Origin: Nostoc sp. HK-01
GTDB lineage: Bacteria > Cyanobacteriota > Cyanobacteriia > Cyanobacteriales > Nostocaceae
Length of the DNA: 64,000 bases
Reading direction: 5' to 3'
Assembly: GCA_003990705.1 (NCBI GenBank)
Contig: AP018318.1
Span: 3,661,501-3,725,500, forward strand
Shown here: positions 28,138 through 38,764 of the stretch, in pieces
Position numbering within the stretch: position 1 is the first letter of the stretch
Layout: each line of letters begins with the position of its first letter
Notes under the pieces: generated by a model
Databases searched by the model: none
What the model saw: only the letters and a program-made list of their open reading frames with translations
What the model was told of the DNA's origin: nothing
Translations under genes and position numbers: made by a program

Positions 28138-29124
28138 TTAAAAATCATCGAGGAGTTGGGATTGCTGAATATCGGATAAATTGTCGTCCTGACCAGGGTT
28201 TTCTGGTGGCAAGACTTCAATATTTTTGCTAAATGGACTTAACCCCAACTGCATTCGCAAAGCCTCATCATATTTAGCATGTTCCCAATTCCTAGCTAAT
28301 TTAACTTGCTCTGGATTCAAGTTTTGGGCATCTCTGAGATCAGCATTTTGCAAGTCGGCACCTTGAAAGTTGGCTTTCTCAAGATTGGTCGGGCTGAGGT
28401 CAGCACTTTGAAAATTGGCATATTTGAGATTAGCCCCTTGCAGATTGGCATAACTGAGATCCGCTTCTTGGAGATTGGCATAACTTAAATCAGCACCTTG
28501 AAGGTTTGCACTCCAAAGGTAGGCTAATTGAAAATTGGCATGACTTAAGTAAGCATTCTGAAAATTTGTGTAGCTGAGGTTAGTGCTTTGTCCTTGAAGA
28601 TTGGCATTTCTTAAATTTGCTCTCTCAAGGTTGGCATATCTCAAATCAGCTTGTTGAAGATTCGCATTGCGTAAATCAATCTCCTGCAAACAAGCATTTT
28701 TCAGGTTAGTACCTTCGAGATTCGCATCTCGCAAATCGGCTCCTTTTAAGTTAATCCCAGCTAGATAAGCTTTATCGGCTGTGAGTCCAGCCAAGCTAAC
28801 ACCATCATCATTCAAGTCTTGTAATGCTTGAATTCTACCTCCACTAGCTCGTTGTCCATAAGCTGAGTTAATTACACGCCATGCTTCATAATGTGCCTGT
28901 TTTTTGCGGGAAGGAGTTTCTCGGAAGTAAAGAATGACCGCCGCTAAAATACTCAAGTCTTGCAGAGTACCAATAAACTTAGAGCTAATCAATGATTCCA
29001 CAATACTTTTAAATGGAGGTTTATCTTCAAAAACCCGAATCACTACTATTGACAATACAAATATCACAGCGAAAATAATCCACTCTTGAAAATCCTGTAT
29101 CCATTTACGTAAGCGTTCACGCAT
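28138..29124 (-). CDS. Pentapeptide-repeat membrane protein
   Basis: This 328-residue protein begins with a short basic tail and two hydrophobic segments (about 15-32, WIIFAVIFVLSIVVIRVF; and 56-67). After a helical linker, residues about 105-285 are pentapeptide repeats of the A(D/N)LXX type: LKGADLRDANLEGTNLKNAC and on. These fold as a right-handed quadrilateral beta-helix. The C-terminus is acidic and unstructured (PENPGQDDNLSDIQQS). The repeat block faces the cytosol or lumen depending on topology. Function is unknown, as for most cyanobacterial members. It runs convergent to the reductase gene and 18 bp from it. Confidence 0.93.
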   Translation of the reverse strand: MRERLRKWIQDFQEWIIFAVIFVLSIVVIRVFEDKPPFKSIVESLISSKFIGTLQDLSILAAVILYFRETPSRKKQAHYEAWRVINSAYGQRASGGRIQALQDLNDDGVSLAGLTADKAYLAGINLKGADLRDANLEGTNLKNACLQEIDLRNANLQQADLRYANLERANLRNANLQGQSTNLSYTNFQNAYLSHANFQLAYLWSANLQGADLSYANLQEADLSYANLQGANLKYANFQSADLSPTNLEKANFQGADLQNADLRDAQNLNPEQVKLARNWEHAKYDEALRMQLGLSPFSKNIEVLPPENPGQDDNLSDIQQSQLLDDF

Positions 29125-29195
29125 TTTTATTTCCTTTTGTAGTCAAGATATTGAACGACAAAACTAGTGTTGATAGAGTTTTGAGAATCTGAGTT

Positions 29196-29765
29196 ATGAA
29201 ATTTATCTCTTACATCGTTATTGCCTGTCTAGTACTACTAACAGCTTGTGCTTCTCCTTCTAATGGTGCTGGGCCACAGCTAAAAGCTCAAGCTCAAATT
29301 AGTGGCCCTGGGATTACAGGGACGCTGAAAGCCGTACAAAATAGCGAACTTCAGTCTGTTTGGGTGGCTGTAGAACTTAAAGGTGATCCCAAAATCTTGA
29401 CTCCAGGATTACATGGCGTTCACATTCATGAAACAGGTGCTTGTGAAACAGGTACAGAAAAGCCTTTTAGTTCTGCTGGTGGACACTTTGACCCTGGCCC
29501 CTTTGGTTCATCAAAGCCGGTAGAAAAGAACCATCCTTATCATTTAGGTGATTTACCCAATATTAAAATTAATCCTTTAGGTCAAGGTCGTTTGGAAGCA
29601 TTTATTAGCAGTGTGACTATTTCTGATAGTCCCATCAGCTTATTTGATGGTGATGGTAGTGCAGTTATTATCCATAAACTCCAGGATCAAAAGAAAGCTG
29701 GTGGTACAGCCGATGAAGCTGGCGGTGGTCGTCTAGCTTGTGGTGCGATCGCCAAAGCTAACTAA
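29196..29765 (+). CDS. sodC: Cu/Zn superoxide dismutase, lipoprotein
   Basis: This 189-residue enzyme converts superoxide to oxygen and hydrogen peroxide outside the cytosol. The signal ends in a lipobox LLTAC with Cys18 as likely lipid anchor. Metal ligands are seen in GVHIHETGAC, SAGGHFDP and HPYHLGDLPNI, and in SAVIIHKLQD near the end; the active-site Arg and disulfide Cys are in GGGRLACGAI. Cys in ETGAC is the disulfide partner. It is divergent from the pentapeptide gene and followed by a CHASE2 kinase 200 bp away. Most cyanobacteria rely on Fe, Mn or Ni enzymes, so this copper enzyme is a notable addition. Confidence 0.95.
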   Translation: MKFISYIVIACLVLLTACASPSNGAGPQLKAQAQISGPGITGTLKAVQNSELQSVWVAVELKGDPKILTPGLHGVHIHETGACETGTEKPFSSAGGHFDPGPFGSSKPVEKNHPYHLGDLPNIKINPLGQGRLEAFISSVTISDSPISLFDGDGSAVIIHKLQDQKKAGGTADEAGGGRLACGAIAKAN

Positions 29766-29966
29766 TATAAATTAGAGTAGGGAGAATCAAAGATAATTTT
29801 CCCTACTTCTAGAGATTTAATTACTTTTGTTCCAGTTCCGATACACAGCATTAAAAGTCTCAATGATCAATCTACAATTACTTTTAATGTGTATGGCTAA
29901 ACTAACGCCAAAGTTGTGTACTTTAACGTAGTTGACCTACCATAAAGATCCAACTTTCGTAAGACT

Positions 29967-32105
29967 ATGTTTGCAGGGGCGAAAAAATTATTCACACAGC
30001 CAGTCATAGTTACTAGCGTGCTAGTTACACTAATTTTGGTTGGGGTTCAAAGGCTCAGACTATTAGAATACTTTGAACTGAAGGTTTTTGACCAGATGAT
30101 GCAAAGGCGTGCAGATCTACCTCCTGATCCTCGTCTTTTAATTGTGGGATTTACAGAGCAAGATATCCAAGAACTCAAGCACATCACACCCACAGATGAA
30201 GAACTAGACAGACTCTTAGGTAAATTAGAAAGTAACCAAGCCCGTGTCATTGCTTTAGACTTCTTTCGAGATGTACCTATAGAAATAGAACCTGGTCGTG
30301 GTAACGCCAAACTGCTGAACCGCTTGCAAACAAACAATAAAATTATTCCAATTTGCAGCACAACAACACCCCCGCCACCAGGATTAGATGCAAATAATGT
30401 CGGGTTTGCCGATCTTCCAGAAGACCCTGATGCAGTTATTCGCCGCGCCCTGCTATTTGTTAATCCTGAGCCAAAAACACCTTGTCAAAGTCAGCAGTCT
30501 TTGGCCGTTGCAGCAGCATTGAAATATCTGGCAGACACAGCCAAAATCCAACCACAAATTACCCAAACAGGTGACGCATTACAATTAAAATTGGGTAAAG
30601 CTGTGTTTCAACGCTTACCACAAGATGCTGGCGGTTATGTGGAAGCAGATAATGGTGGTTTTCAAATATTGCTCAACTACCGTTCTTTTCATAATGTTGC
30701 CCGAACAGTCAGTTTTACAGACGTACTCAACAATAAAGTCAATCCTGATTGGGTTAATGGCAAAATCGTTTTAATTGGCGCTACAGCACCCAGTAAGCAA
30801 GATATTCGCAACACTCCTTATGCTACTGGTAGACAAGACAACGCGGGAAAGATGCCAGGAATTGTCATTCATACTCACATTGTCAGTGAGATTCTCAGTG
30901 GAGTCCTTGACCAAAGACCAATATTTTGGTTTCTCCCCGAATGGGGAGAAATAACTTGGCTTTGGGGCTGGACTGTAATGGGTGCGTTGATAGGATGGAG
31001 AATTAAGCATCCACTGCTTTTAGGATTAGCCAGTGGAGGCGCTTTGGTTTTCTTGATAGGTGGTGGCTTTATTATTTTTACCCAAGCCGGATGGGTACCA
31101 CTAGCACAGCCTGTAATTGGATTAATTGCAGCAGCTGGTAGCGTAGTTGTCTACACAGCCTACTCGGAAAAACTACAGCGAGACAAAATTGCTAATCAGA
31201 TTCAAGAACAAGAAAAAACCATAGACTTATTGAAATCGCTGTTGCGAGAAGGCGGTGCTACGAGTAACGAAACCAAGTCACCTGTTGATAGTCAGCCCCA
31301 AAGCGGTCAATTGCTGAACAATCGCTACAAGGTTGCACAAGTACTAGGTTCTGGGGGTTTTGGTTATACTTACTTAGCCGACGATACCAAACGCCCTGGT
31401 TCGCCAAAGTGTGTTGTCAAGCATTTACAACCAGCGCAGAAAGACCTTAGATTTCTGGAAGTTGCTAGGCGTTTATTTCGTGTAGAGGCAGAAATTCTGG
31501 AGATTTTGGGACACCACAAGCAAATTCCTCAACTACTAGCTTACTTTGAAGAAAATCAGCAATTTTATTTAGTGCAGGAGTATATCAAAGGGCATTGCTT
31601 ACAAGATGAATTGATTGTGGGTAAGCGTCTTGAGGAAGCTGAGGTAATCAAAATCTTAAGGGATGTTTTGAAGGTATTAGTATTTGTCCACGATCATAAT
31701 GTGATCCATCGAGATATCAAACCCAGTAATTTAATGCGTCGGGAAACGGACAATAGGATAGTATTGATCGACTTTGGTGCAGTCAAACAAATTCAACCCC
31801 AGCAAGAAGAGGAAAGCTTAACAGTTGCGGTGGGTACTCTTGGGTATGCTTCGCCGGAACAACTTATGGGTCAGCCAAGGTTGAACAGTGATATTCATGC
31901 TCTGGGAATGATTGGAATTCAAGCTTTAACTGGAAAAAATGCCAAAGAAATTGAGCGTGATCCGCAGACAACTGTGCTAATTTGGCGCGATAAGGCACAA
32001 GTTTCTGATGGGTTAGCGGCAATTTTAGAACGGATGACTTCTTTTGATTATCTAAGAAGATATCAAACTGCTAAAGAAATTCTGGAGGAGCTAGATAAGC
32101 TCTAG
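29967..32105 (+). CDS. CHASE2-domain serine/threonine protein kinase
   Basis: This 712-residue transmembrane kinase has an N-terminal membrane segment, an extracytoplasmic CHASE2 sensor (about 35-330, including LLIVGFTEQDIQEL and GKIVLIGATAPSKQD), further membrane segments (about 330-400), a short coiled linker and a Hanks-type kinase (about 445-705). The glycine loop is VLGSGGFGYTYLADD, the lysine Lys485 in CVVKHLQP, the catalytic Asp583 in VIHRDIKPSNL and the metal Asp602 in LIDFGAVKQ. All active residues are present, so it should be functional. FHA domains read phosphothreonine; the two FHA proteins 3-9 kb upstream are possible readers, but that link is only inferred. Confidence 0.95.
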   Translation: MFAGAKKLFTQPVIVTSVLVTLILVGVQRLRLLEYFELKVFDQMMQRRADLPPDPRLLIVGFTEQDIQELKHITPTDEELDRLLGKLESNQARVIALDFFRDVPIEIEPGRGNAKLLNRLQTNNKIIPICSTTTPPPPGLDANNVGFADLPEDPDAVIRRALLFVNPEPKTPCQSQQSLAVAAALKYLADTAKIQPQITQTGDALQLKLGKAVFQRLPQDAGGYVEADNGGFQILLNYRSFHNVARTVSFTDVLNNKVNPDWVNGKIVLIGATAPSKQDIRNTPYATGRQDNAGKMPGIVIHTHIVSEILSGVLDQRPIFWFLPEWGEITWLWGWTVMGALIGWRIKHPLLLGLASGGALVFLIGGGFIIFTQAGWVPLAQPVIGLIAAAGSVVVYTAYSEKLQRDKIANQIQEQEKTIDLLKSLLREGGATSNETKSPVDSQPQSGQLLNNRYKVAQVLGSGGFGYTYLADDTKRPGSPKCVVKHLQPAQKDLRFLEVARRLFRVEAEILEILGHHKQIPQLLAYFEENQQFYLVQEYIKGHCLQDELIVGKRLEEAEVIKILRDVLKVLVFVHDHNVIHRDIKPSNLMRRETDNRIVLIDFGAVKQIQPQQEEESLTVAVGTLGYASPEQLMGQPRLNSDIHALGMIGIQALTGKNAKEIERDPQTTVLIWRDKAQVSDGLAAILERMTSFDYLRRYQTAKEILEELDKL

Positions 32106-32880
32106 CGTTAGATAGAAGCTTTGAGCAAATGAGTAAATTTCTACTATGAGTAGTGATGTTGCTGCATTTTTGCATTAGCGGCATACTAGCTCAAATTTTC
32201 ACATAATTTTAAATTTTGCTGGCTTGTGCCGAAAAATATATAAACTTGTACTTCATATATACGAAAACAGCTTTATCTAATATTTACTTTTGATGGCTCT
32301 ATTCATATAAATTAAGACATAGCCTCCGACTCAAAGCTTTGATACAACTGGTTTTATCCTCGATACTTTCAATTCAGTACTAGCTACACGCTCGGCTACT
32401 GCTAACAGCACTTTTTTTGTCCCATAGCCAATTTCTTCGCGGCGCTTTGTCGATGAGATAATAAAAATTGACAATAAAATGCGATCGCTTCATCCGCAAT
32501 TTTTTCTTACTTCTGAAATAGGCGATCGCCATAGCTATCTACTGTATTATGTATATCTTGAATATTGTAAAATTTGGTAATAGATATTACTGTACTACCT
32601 AAAGGATGATTGTATACAAAAAGCTGATATCTGCTGCAAAATAGATATTTTTAGCGATAATGATTGCTACTATACTCGATAAGTACTAACACAGAAGTCA
32701 AGAATGAATAACTTTGGGACAATTAGAAGCAATAAAAGTTCCTAATTTAAATCCCTGGATAAGATAAAACAATTAATCTGGCTGGCAATGACAACAGCAA
32801 GGTCAATCCATTCTTATTTAGTTAATGACTGGCATCAATGCTTGGCTGTAAACCCTCCTTAAGTCAAATCGAGCTAATTT
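32106..32880. other. Long intergenic region without recognisable genes
   Basis: About 775 bp. It includes two HIP1 sites and much AT-rich sequence. I see no open frame of useful length, no tRNA and no clear terminator. It may contain the promoter of the following TPR gene or a degraded gene. Confidence 0.4.
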
Positions 32881-33594
32881 ATGAAGCACAGACTACTTAC
32901 TGTTACAGCACTAATGACAATAACATGGTTTACATCTTTAGGTAAAATCAAACCTGCAATAGCTGATCAAACCTACAGAAGTAATCTCAATCAGTTGACC
33001 GCCATTAGTTCTAGTTCTAATCAAAATGGTATTGGACAACAATTGTCTCTAATGCTTGTAGTCGCAGGTAGTGGAATATTTGGCTGGCTGGCGGTGAAAA
33101 ATAACAAGTCGGTCTTGAGCAAACTTTCTGGGCAAAAAACAAATTTAGCCGCAACTGTCCCCGGAGAACAATTTATCTCAACGGACATAGATATTAAAGA
33201 AAATCTGCATAAAAATACAGAAGTTACAGAAGTTACAGATATTACAACATATATTAAACGAGCTTATAGTCATTTCAAACAAGGAGATAGTCAAAGAGCT
33301 ATTGATGAATTCAATCAGGCGATAGGGATAAATCCCCAAAATGCTTATCTGTACGGTGAAAGAGCTAATTTTCGCCGGAAGAATCTTGGTGACAAACAAG
33401 GAGCAATTGATGACTATAGCAAAGCAATTGGCATCCATCCGCAGAACGCTCTATTCTATCTTTGGCGTAGTCAGACTTACAATGACCTAGGCGAACAAAA
33501 AAAAGCGATGGAAGACTACAATACAGCGTTGCGTCTCGCTCCAGAAAATACGATGTATCACTCCTTTCATAGTGCTTCCAACTTTAGAGAATAA
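32881..33594 (+). CDS. TPR-repeat protein with signal anchor
   Basis: This 237-residue protein begins with a signal-like segment (LLTVTALMTITWFTSLG) and has a second hydrophobic segment near 58-72 (LSLMLVVAGSGIFGWLAV). The C-terminal half is three TPR units: AYSHFKQGDSQRAIDEFNQA, NLGDKQGAIDDYSKAIGI and DLGEQKKAMEDYNTALRLAP. A role as a protein-binding adaptor is expected. It ends with a short polar tail. I cannot tie it to a partner. Confidence 0.8.
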   Translation: MKHRLLTVTALMTITWFTSLGKIKPAIADQTYRSNLNQLTAISSSSNQNGIGQQLSLMLVVAGSGIFGWLAVKNNKSVLSKLSGQKTNLAATVPGEQFISTDIDIKENLHKNTEVTEVTDITTYIKRAYSHFKQGDSQRAIDEFNQAIGINPQNAYLYGERANFRRKNLGDKQGAIDDYSKAIGIHPQNALFYLWRSQTYNDLGEQKKAMEDYNTALRLAPENTMYHSFHSASNFRE

Positions 33595-33903
33595 TTATCT
33601 TGATAATTGCTAAATAAATACCATCAAGTCGCTGCATCGATAAGCGATCGCACTGCAAGTAGAATTTAATTAATTATTAATATCCATATTAATCGTCATC
33701 AAAAATACTTAAAATATTTTGGGTTAAATTATTCTGGAATGTAATATCAGCAGAACTATCCTGATTTTTCAAGATTACTCATCTCTTAGCTAATCTGGGA
33801 AACTTATCAAATAGAAATATTACCTACGCAAATATACTGGTAGAATCAGTAGATAAATTCATCTGTAAGAATTTTTGGGTGTGTATATCTATCTCTATCT
33901 ATC
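33595..33903. other. Intergenic region upstream of the first TpsB gene
   Basis: About 309 bp, AT-rich with one HIP1 site. No gene, terminator or repeat was found. Confidence 0.35.
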
Positions 33904-35700
33904 ATGTCTGCTGAATATTTTTTGAGTCCGAAATATCAGATGCGATCGCTCAATCTGTTAATTTTTGCAACCTTGTTTCTCGATAATTTATCTCTTAGTT
34001 CTGTGAAAGCGCAGACGGTGAATATTCATCTAGTAGCTCAAACCAGGACAAATCTGCCAGCACCAGAAACTTTGCCCAGGCCACAGCTACCGCAAACTAC
34101 GCCACCAGAGACTCCCACCCTACCACCTCCAGAAGACTTATTCCAAACGCCTAGGGAAACTACTCCCACGCCAGAAACAGCCCCCAGTGGTGTACGAGAC
34201 ACAATTCTAGTCACCCGCTTTGAAGTAATTGGTAGTACTGTATTTAGCCCGGAAGAATTAGCAACAGTTACCCAAGAATTTACTGGTAAACCCATCACCT
34301 TTGCAGAATTGCTGAGAGTCAGTGATGCAGTGACAAAACTTTATACAGACAAAGGTTACATTTCATCTGGGGCATTTATCCCAGCTGATCAAACCTTCAA
34401 ATCTAGAGGTGATGTAGTCAAAATTCAAGTAATTGAAGGTAGCGTTGAAAGTATAGAAGTTAGAGGACTCAAACGGCTCAACCCAGATTATGTGCGTAGT
34501 CGCATCGCCGTAGCTACTGGCAAACCCCTCAACGTAAATAAGTTACTGCAAGCACTGCAACTATTGCAACTTAATCCCTTAATTAAAAATATCTCGGCGG
34601 AATTAGCAGCGGGTTCTCGTCCTGGAAGTAGCATCATTGATGTCAAGGTATCAGAAGCCAAAACATTCAGCGCTCAAGTCAGCTTAAATAATAATCGAGT
34701 CCCTAGTATTGGCAGTTTTCAAAGACAAATTCAACTTACCCAAGCCAACTTATTAGGTTTAGGTGATGGACTTTCCATTGCTTATGCCAACACGGATGGT
34801 AGTAACGATGTTGATGTTAGCTACACATTACCAGTCAATCCCTACAATGGGACTGTGCAGTTTCAATATAACTACACCTCTAGTAATGTAGTAGAAGAAC
34901 CCTTTGATATTTTAGATATTGAAGGTAGATCTCAAGACTTTGCTGTGACATTTCGCCAACCGCTGATTCAAACTCCCACCACAGAATTTGCTTTGGGAAT
35001 TACAGCCAATCGGCGCAACAGTGATATTGGCTATTTAGAGTCTTTGGCTGGTGAACGTATTCCGTTTCCTTCTCCGGGATCTGTGGATGGACAAACGCGC
35101 CTTTCAGTACTGCGATTTTTTCAAGATTGGACACAACGCAATAGTAGAGAAGTATTTGCAGCGCGATCGCAATTTAGTTTTGGTCTAGATGCCTTTGACG
35201 CTACCAACAGCGGCGCACCACCAGATAGTAGATTTTTCTCGTGGCGGGGACAAGCGCAATGGGTACGCCTCTTAGCACCCGATACCTTACTCTTACTACG
35301 TGCTGATGCTCAATTAGCTGATAGAGCATTAGTACCCCTAGAACAGTTTGGTTTAGGTGGTCAACAAACCGTGCGGGGCTATCGTCAAGATTTGCTCTTG
35401 ACAGATAATGCTTTTTTTGTATCTGCCGAGTTACGCTATCCCATCCTCCGCGCGCCCCAATTAGGAGGTGTATTACAACTAACACCATTTATTGATTATG
35501 GAACTACTTACAACAGTTCTAATCGCGCCGATCCCGATCCCAATAGCCTCGCCTCTGTGGGATTGGGATTATTGTGGCAAAGCGATCGCATCAATGCACG
35601 CTTTGATTGGGGAATTCCCTTAATTGATGCGAATTCCCGCAATAACACCTTGCAGGAAAATGGGCTGTATTTTTCCCTAGTTTATACACAACCATTTTAA
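33904..35700 (+). CDS. TpsB-type outer-membrane transporter (ShlB/FhaC family), copy 1
   Basis: This 598-residue protein would export a TpsA partner across the outer membrane by two-partner secretion. A signal peptide (NLLIFATLFLDNLSLSSVKAQ) is followed by a Pro/Thr-rich stretch (about 50-95) and POTRA domains: ILVTRFEVIGSTVFSPEELA, LYTDKGYISSGAF, then VIEGSVESIEVRG and LNPDYVRSRI. The beta-barrel holds the conserved TVRGYRQD loop near 490 and ends in an aromatic strand (LYFSLVYTQPF), as outer-membrane barrels do. A CHAT protein follows 130 bp downstream. No TpsA substrate gene is in the window. An internal ATG (33940) is an alternative start. Confidence 0.92.
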   Translation: MSAEYFLSPKYQMRSLNLLIFATLFLDNLSLSSVKAQTVNIHLVAQTRTNLPAPETLPRPQLPQTTPPETPTLPPPEDLFQTPRETTPTPETAPSGVRDTILVTRFEVIGSTVFSPEELATVTQEFTGKPITFAELLRVSDAVTKLYTDKGYISSGAFIPADQTFKSRGDVVKIQVIEGSVESIEVRGLKRLNPDYVRSRIAVATGKPLNVNKLLQALQLLQLNPLIKNISAELAAGSRPGSSIIDVKVSEAKTFSAQVSLNNNRVPSIGSFQRQIQLTQANLLGLGDGLSIAYANTDGSNDVDVSYTLPVNPYNGTVQFQYNYTSSNVVEEPFDILDIEGRSQDFAVTFRQPLIQTPTTEFALGITANRRNSDIGYLESLAGERIPFPSPGSVDGQTRLSVLRFFQDWTQRNSREVFAARSQFSFGLDAFDATNSGAPPDSRFFSWRGQAQWVRLLAPDTLLLLRADAQLADRALVPLEQFGLGGQQTVRGYRQDLLLTDNAFFVSAELRYPILRAPQLGGVLQLTPFIDYGTTYNSSNRADPDPNSLASVGLGLLWQSDRINARFDWGIPLIDANSRNNTLQENGLYFSLVYTQPF

Positions 35701-35830
35701 AAGTCTGACGTTTGAATAATCAAACAGAGTTCTGCCATTACAAAATAAACCACTTTTAGCAAAACTTTTTTCCGCCAGTCTGAATTACGAATTCAATTAC
35801 CAGCCTTTGCCCGTGGGAGCGACTCATCCT

Positions 35831-38629
35831 ATGTCTGCACTTCTTTTTTTAGCCACACTATCACAAATTACTCAACCAGTTACCCTGATTCCCAACTCTT
35901 ACCAAATTGCTATTCAAAATATTACTGCACCTATCGCCAATACTCTGCTATCGACAAGTCCACAACAAATTTTAGAACAGGGTATTCAAATTTACCAATC
36001 AGAAGAGTTTACAGAAGCTGTGAGGTTATTCCAACAGGCCGCGGGAAGCTTTCAGGTTCAAGGAGATTATCTGAATCAAGCCCTAGCATTAAACTATTTG
36101 GCATTGGCTCATCAGCAAGTAGGACAATTACCCCAGGCTCAGAAAGCGATCGCAGAGAGTTTAGCATTATTAAAAGTTGCTCGACAAAGCGATGCTCGTG
36201 AGTATTTATCGATACTTGCCCAAGCGCTGAACACTCAAGGACAAGTGCAACTAGCATCAGGACATTCCCAAGAAGCATTAAGCAGTTGGGAGCAAGCCAC
36301 AGCTATATATAGCAAAATGGGTGATGATGCCGGGAAGATAGGTAGCCAACTCAATCAAACTCAGGCATTACAAGCATTAGGACTGTATCGCCGCGCCAAA
36401 ATCACCTTAATTCAAGTAAATCAGGTTTTGCAAAAACAACCAGCTTCTCCCCTAAAAGCCACAGGACTACTGAATTTAGGTAATACCTTGCGGTTAGTGG
36501 GGGATTTAACTCAAGAAGATATTAAACTAAAAGACCTAGACCAACTTGGCTCTTTACAAGTGTTAGAGCAAAGTTTATCCATAGCCCAACAAGTATATCC
36601 CCAATTAATTCCCGAAATTCATTTGAGTTTAGGAAACACTGCCCAAGCATTAAGTTTAGGTGAAAGTCCCGACGAGAAAAGTCAGAAAATTACACAAGCT
36701 TTAGATTATTACCAAAAAGCTGCCGTTACTAAATCACCCTTAACTAGGGTACAGGCTCAACTCAATCAGATGCACCTGTTGATAGATCAGCAAAAATGGC
36801 ATCAAGTACAAAGTTTATGGCCGGAAATTCAGCAACAACTGAATACTGCACCCACAAGTCGCAAAACCATTTATGCGCGGATTAACTTTGCTCAGAGTTT
36901 GACTTGTTTTAAACAGCTAACTGAACCGTCCAAAATGGGAATAAATGCTAGTTGTCCTAAGAATGAGCTAGTAGCAGATGCTAGTTTGAGTAATGTAAAA
37001 AGCTTGGACGGGGCGAATGTGGAATGGAAAGCGATCGCCCAAATTATTGCTACCGCCATTGACCAAGCCAAAACCCTCAAGGATATGCGCGCGGAAGCTT
37101 ATGGTTTAGGGACATTAGGTAATTTGTATGAGCAAACTCACCAGTGGTCAGAAGCGCAACAACTTACCCAACAAGCATTAAAATTAGCTGAAGGTATTGG
37201 TGCAACTGATATTGCCTATCGTTGGCATTGGCAATTAGGCCGAATTCTCAAGGCGCAAGATAATCCCCAACGCAACGAACAAGGGGCGATCGCGTCTTAC
37301 ACTAAAGCTGTGAATATTCTCAAGTTATTGCGGAGTGATTTAGTCGCCATTAACCGCGAAGTGCAGTTTTCCTTTCAAGAGGGAGTTGAGCCTGTTTATC
37401 GAGAACTAGTGAGTTTACTGCTGCAAAATTCGCCATATCAAGACAATTCTGAAGCCAGCCAAAAAAATCTTAAAACTGCCAGAGATGTGATTGAGTCACT
37501 ACAATTAGCAGAGTTAGACAACTTCTTTCGCAAAGCTTGTTTAGATGCTAAACCTGTGCAGATTGACGAAATTGATCGCCAAGCCGCAGTGATTTATCCG
37601 ATTATTTTGAGCGATCGCTTGGAAGTAATTGTTTCTTTACCCAACAAGTTAAAGAGCCAAAAACAGAACTTGTTATTACGTCCCAAACCAATTCCAGTTT
37701 CTCAAACAGAAGTAGAAAAGACTATCCAGAAACTCCGAGCAACATTGGTGACACGCTCAACTCGTGACTTTTTACCTGTTTCCCAAAAAGTTTATAACTG
37801 GTTAATTAGAGATATTGAACCTCAATTACAAGCATATAAAGTACAGAACTTGGTGTTTGTTTTAGATGGAACACTGCGGAGTGTACCAATGGCCGCACTG
37901 CATGATGGCAAACAATATCTCATTCAGAAGGGATATAACATTGCGCTGACACCTGGGTTACACCTGTTACCTAACCGTTCCTTAGCTAGACAAAAACCGC
38001 GTACCATTGCGGCGGGAATTACAGAAGCGCTAGGAACTTTTGAGGGACTACCCAGCGTCAAAAACGAAATTGCCACAATTCAACAAGAAGTACCAGCAAA
38101 AGTGCTGCTAGACAGCCAATTTACCAAAATAGCTTTAGAAAAAGCAATTAAGTCATTTACTGCACCTGTCGTTCATCTGGCAACCCACGGTCAGTTCGCT
38201 TCCAACGCCGAAGACACATACATTTTGACTTGGAAAGATTCTCAAGAGAAAGACCCAGCCTTAGCAAGCGATCGCGTTAACGTCAACGAATTGAGTTCTT
38301 TATTACAAAGCAGAGAGACAAGTCAAAGAAATGCGATCGAGTTATTAGTTCTGAGCGCTTGTCAAACCGCTAGTGGCGATAAACGTGCTGGCTTAGGAAT
38401 TGCAGGATTTGCTCTGCGTTCTGGAGCGCGTAGTACATTAGCAACTTTATGGAGTGTAGACGATCAAGCTACTGCAACCATTATGGGTGAGTTTTATAAG
38501 CAGTTTGCTAATACTAAAGAGAGTAAAGCCGAAGCTTTAAAACGCGCTCAAATGTTACTTTTGACAGATCCTAACTATAAGCATCCTTATTACTGGGCCC
38601 CTTACGTTTTAGTAGGCAACTGGTTATAA
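35831..38629 (+). CDS. TPR-CHAT domain protein with intact catalytic dyad
   Basis: From the ATG at 35831 (GGGAGC upstream; a TTG eight codons earlier is weaker) this 932-residue protein has a short hydrophobic N-terminus, tetratricopeptide repeats across about residues 40-480 (AVRLFQQAAGSFQVQGDYLN, ALALNYLALAHQQVGQLPQA) and a C-terminal CHAT domain, a caspase/separase-clan protease fold. The dyad residues are His786 in HLATHGQFA and Cys844 in VLSACQTASG; the later SGARSTLATLWSVDD and YYWAPYVLVG blocks are also present. It is probably a regulated peptidase. It is next to a TpsB gene, a common cyanobacterial pairing. No substrate is evident. Confidence 0.92.
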   Translation: MSALLFLATLSQITQPVTLIPNSYQIAIQNITAPIANTLLSTSPQQILEQGIQIYQSEEFTEAVRLFQQAAGSFQVQGDYLNQALALNYLALAHQQVGQLPQAQKAIAESLALLKVARQSDAREYLSILAQALNTQGQVQLASGHSQEALSSWEQATAIYSKMGDDAGKIGSQLNQTQALQALGLYRRAKITLIQVNQVLQKQPASPLKATGLLNLGNTLRLVGDLTQEDIKLKDLDQLGSLQVLEQSLSIAQQVYPQLIPEIHLSLGNTAQALSLGESPDEKSQKITQALDYYQKAAVTKSPLTRVQAQLNQMHLLIDQQKWHQVQSLWPEIQQQLNTAPTSRKTIYARINFAQSLTCFKQLTEPSKMGINASCPKNELVADASLSNVKSLDGANVEWKAIAQIIATAIDQAKTLKDMRAEAYGLGTLGNLYEQTHQWSEAQQLTQQALKLAEGIGATDIAYRWHWQLGRILKAQDNPQRNEQGAIASYTKAVNILKLLRSDLVAINREVQFSFQEGVEPVYRELVSLLLQNSPYQDNSEASQKNLKTARDVIESLQLAELDNFFRKACLDAKPVQIDEIDRQAAVIYPIILSDRLEVIVSLPNKLKSQKQNLLLRPKPIPVSQTEVEKTIQKLRATLVTRSTRDFLPVSQKVYNWLIRDIEPQLQAYKVQNLVFVLDGTLRSVPMAALHDGKQYLIQKGYNIALTPGLHLLPNRSLARQKPRTIAAGITEALGTFEGLPSVKNEIATIQQEVPAKVLLDSQFTKIALEKAIKSFTAPVVHLATHGQFASNAEDTYILTWKDSQEKDPALASDRVNVNELSSLLQSRETSQRNAIELLVLSACQTASGDKRAGLGIAGFALRSGARSTLATLWSVDDQATATIMGEFYKQFANTKESKAEALKRAQMLLLTDPNYKHPYYWAPYVLVGNWL

Positions 38630-38764
38630 ATCAAATTGATTATTCTCAGAATTCATCTTCAATATTCTCTTTGATTCAGCTACATCTGTCTTCAGTAGGG
38701 TTAAACTCCAAATCTGTGTTTGATAAGGTGACTAATGGCAACATAAATCACCAATAAATTCGTT

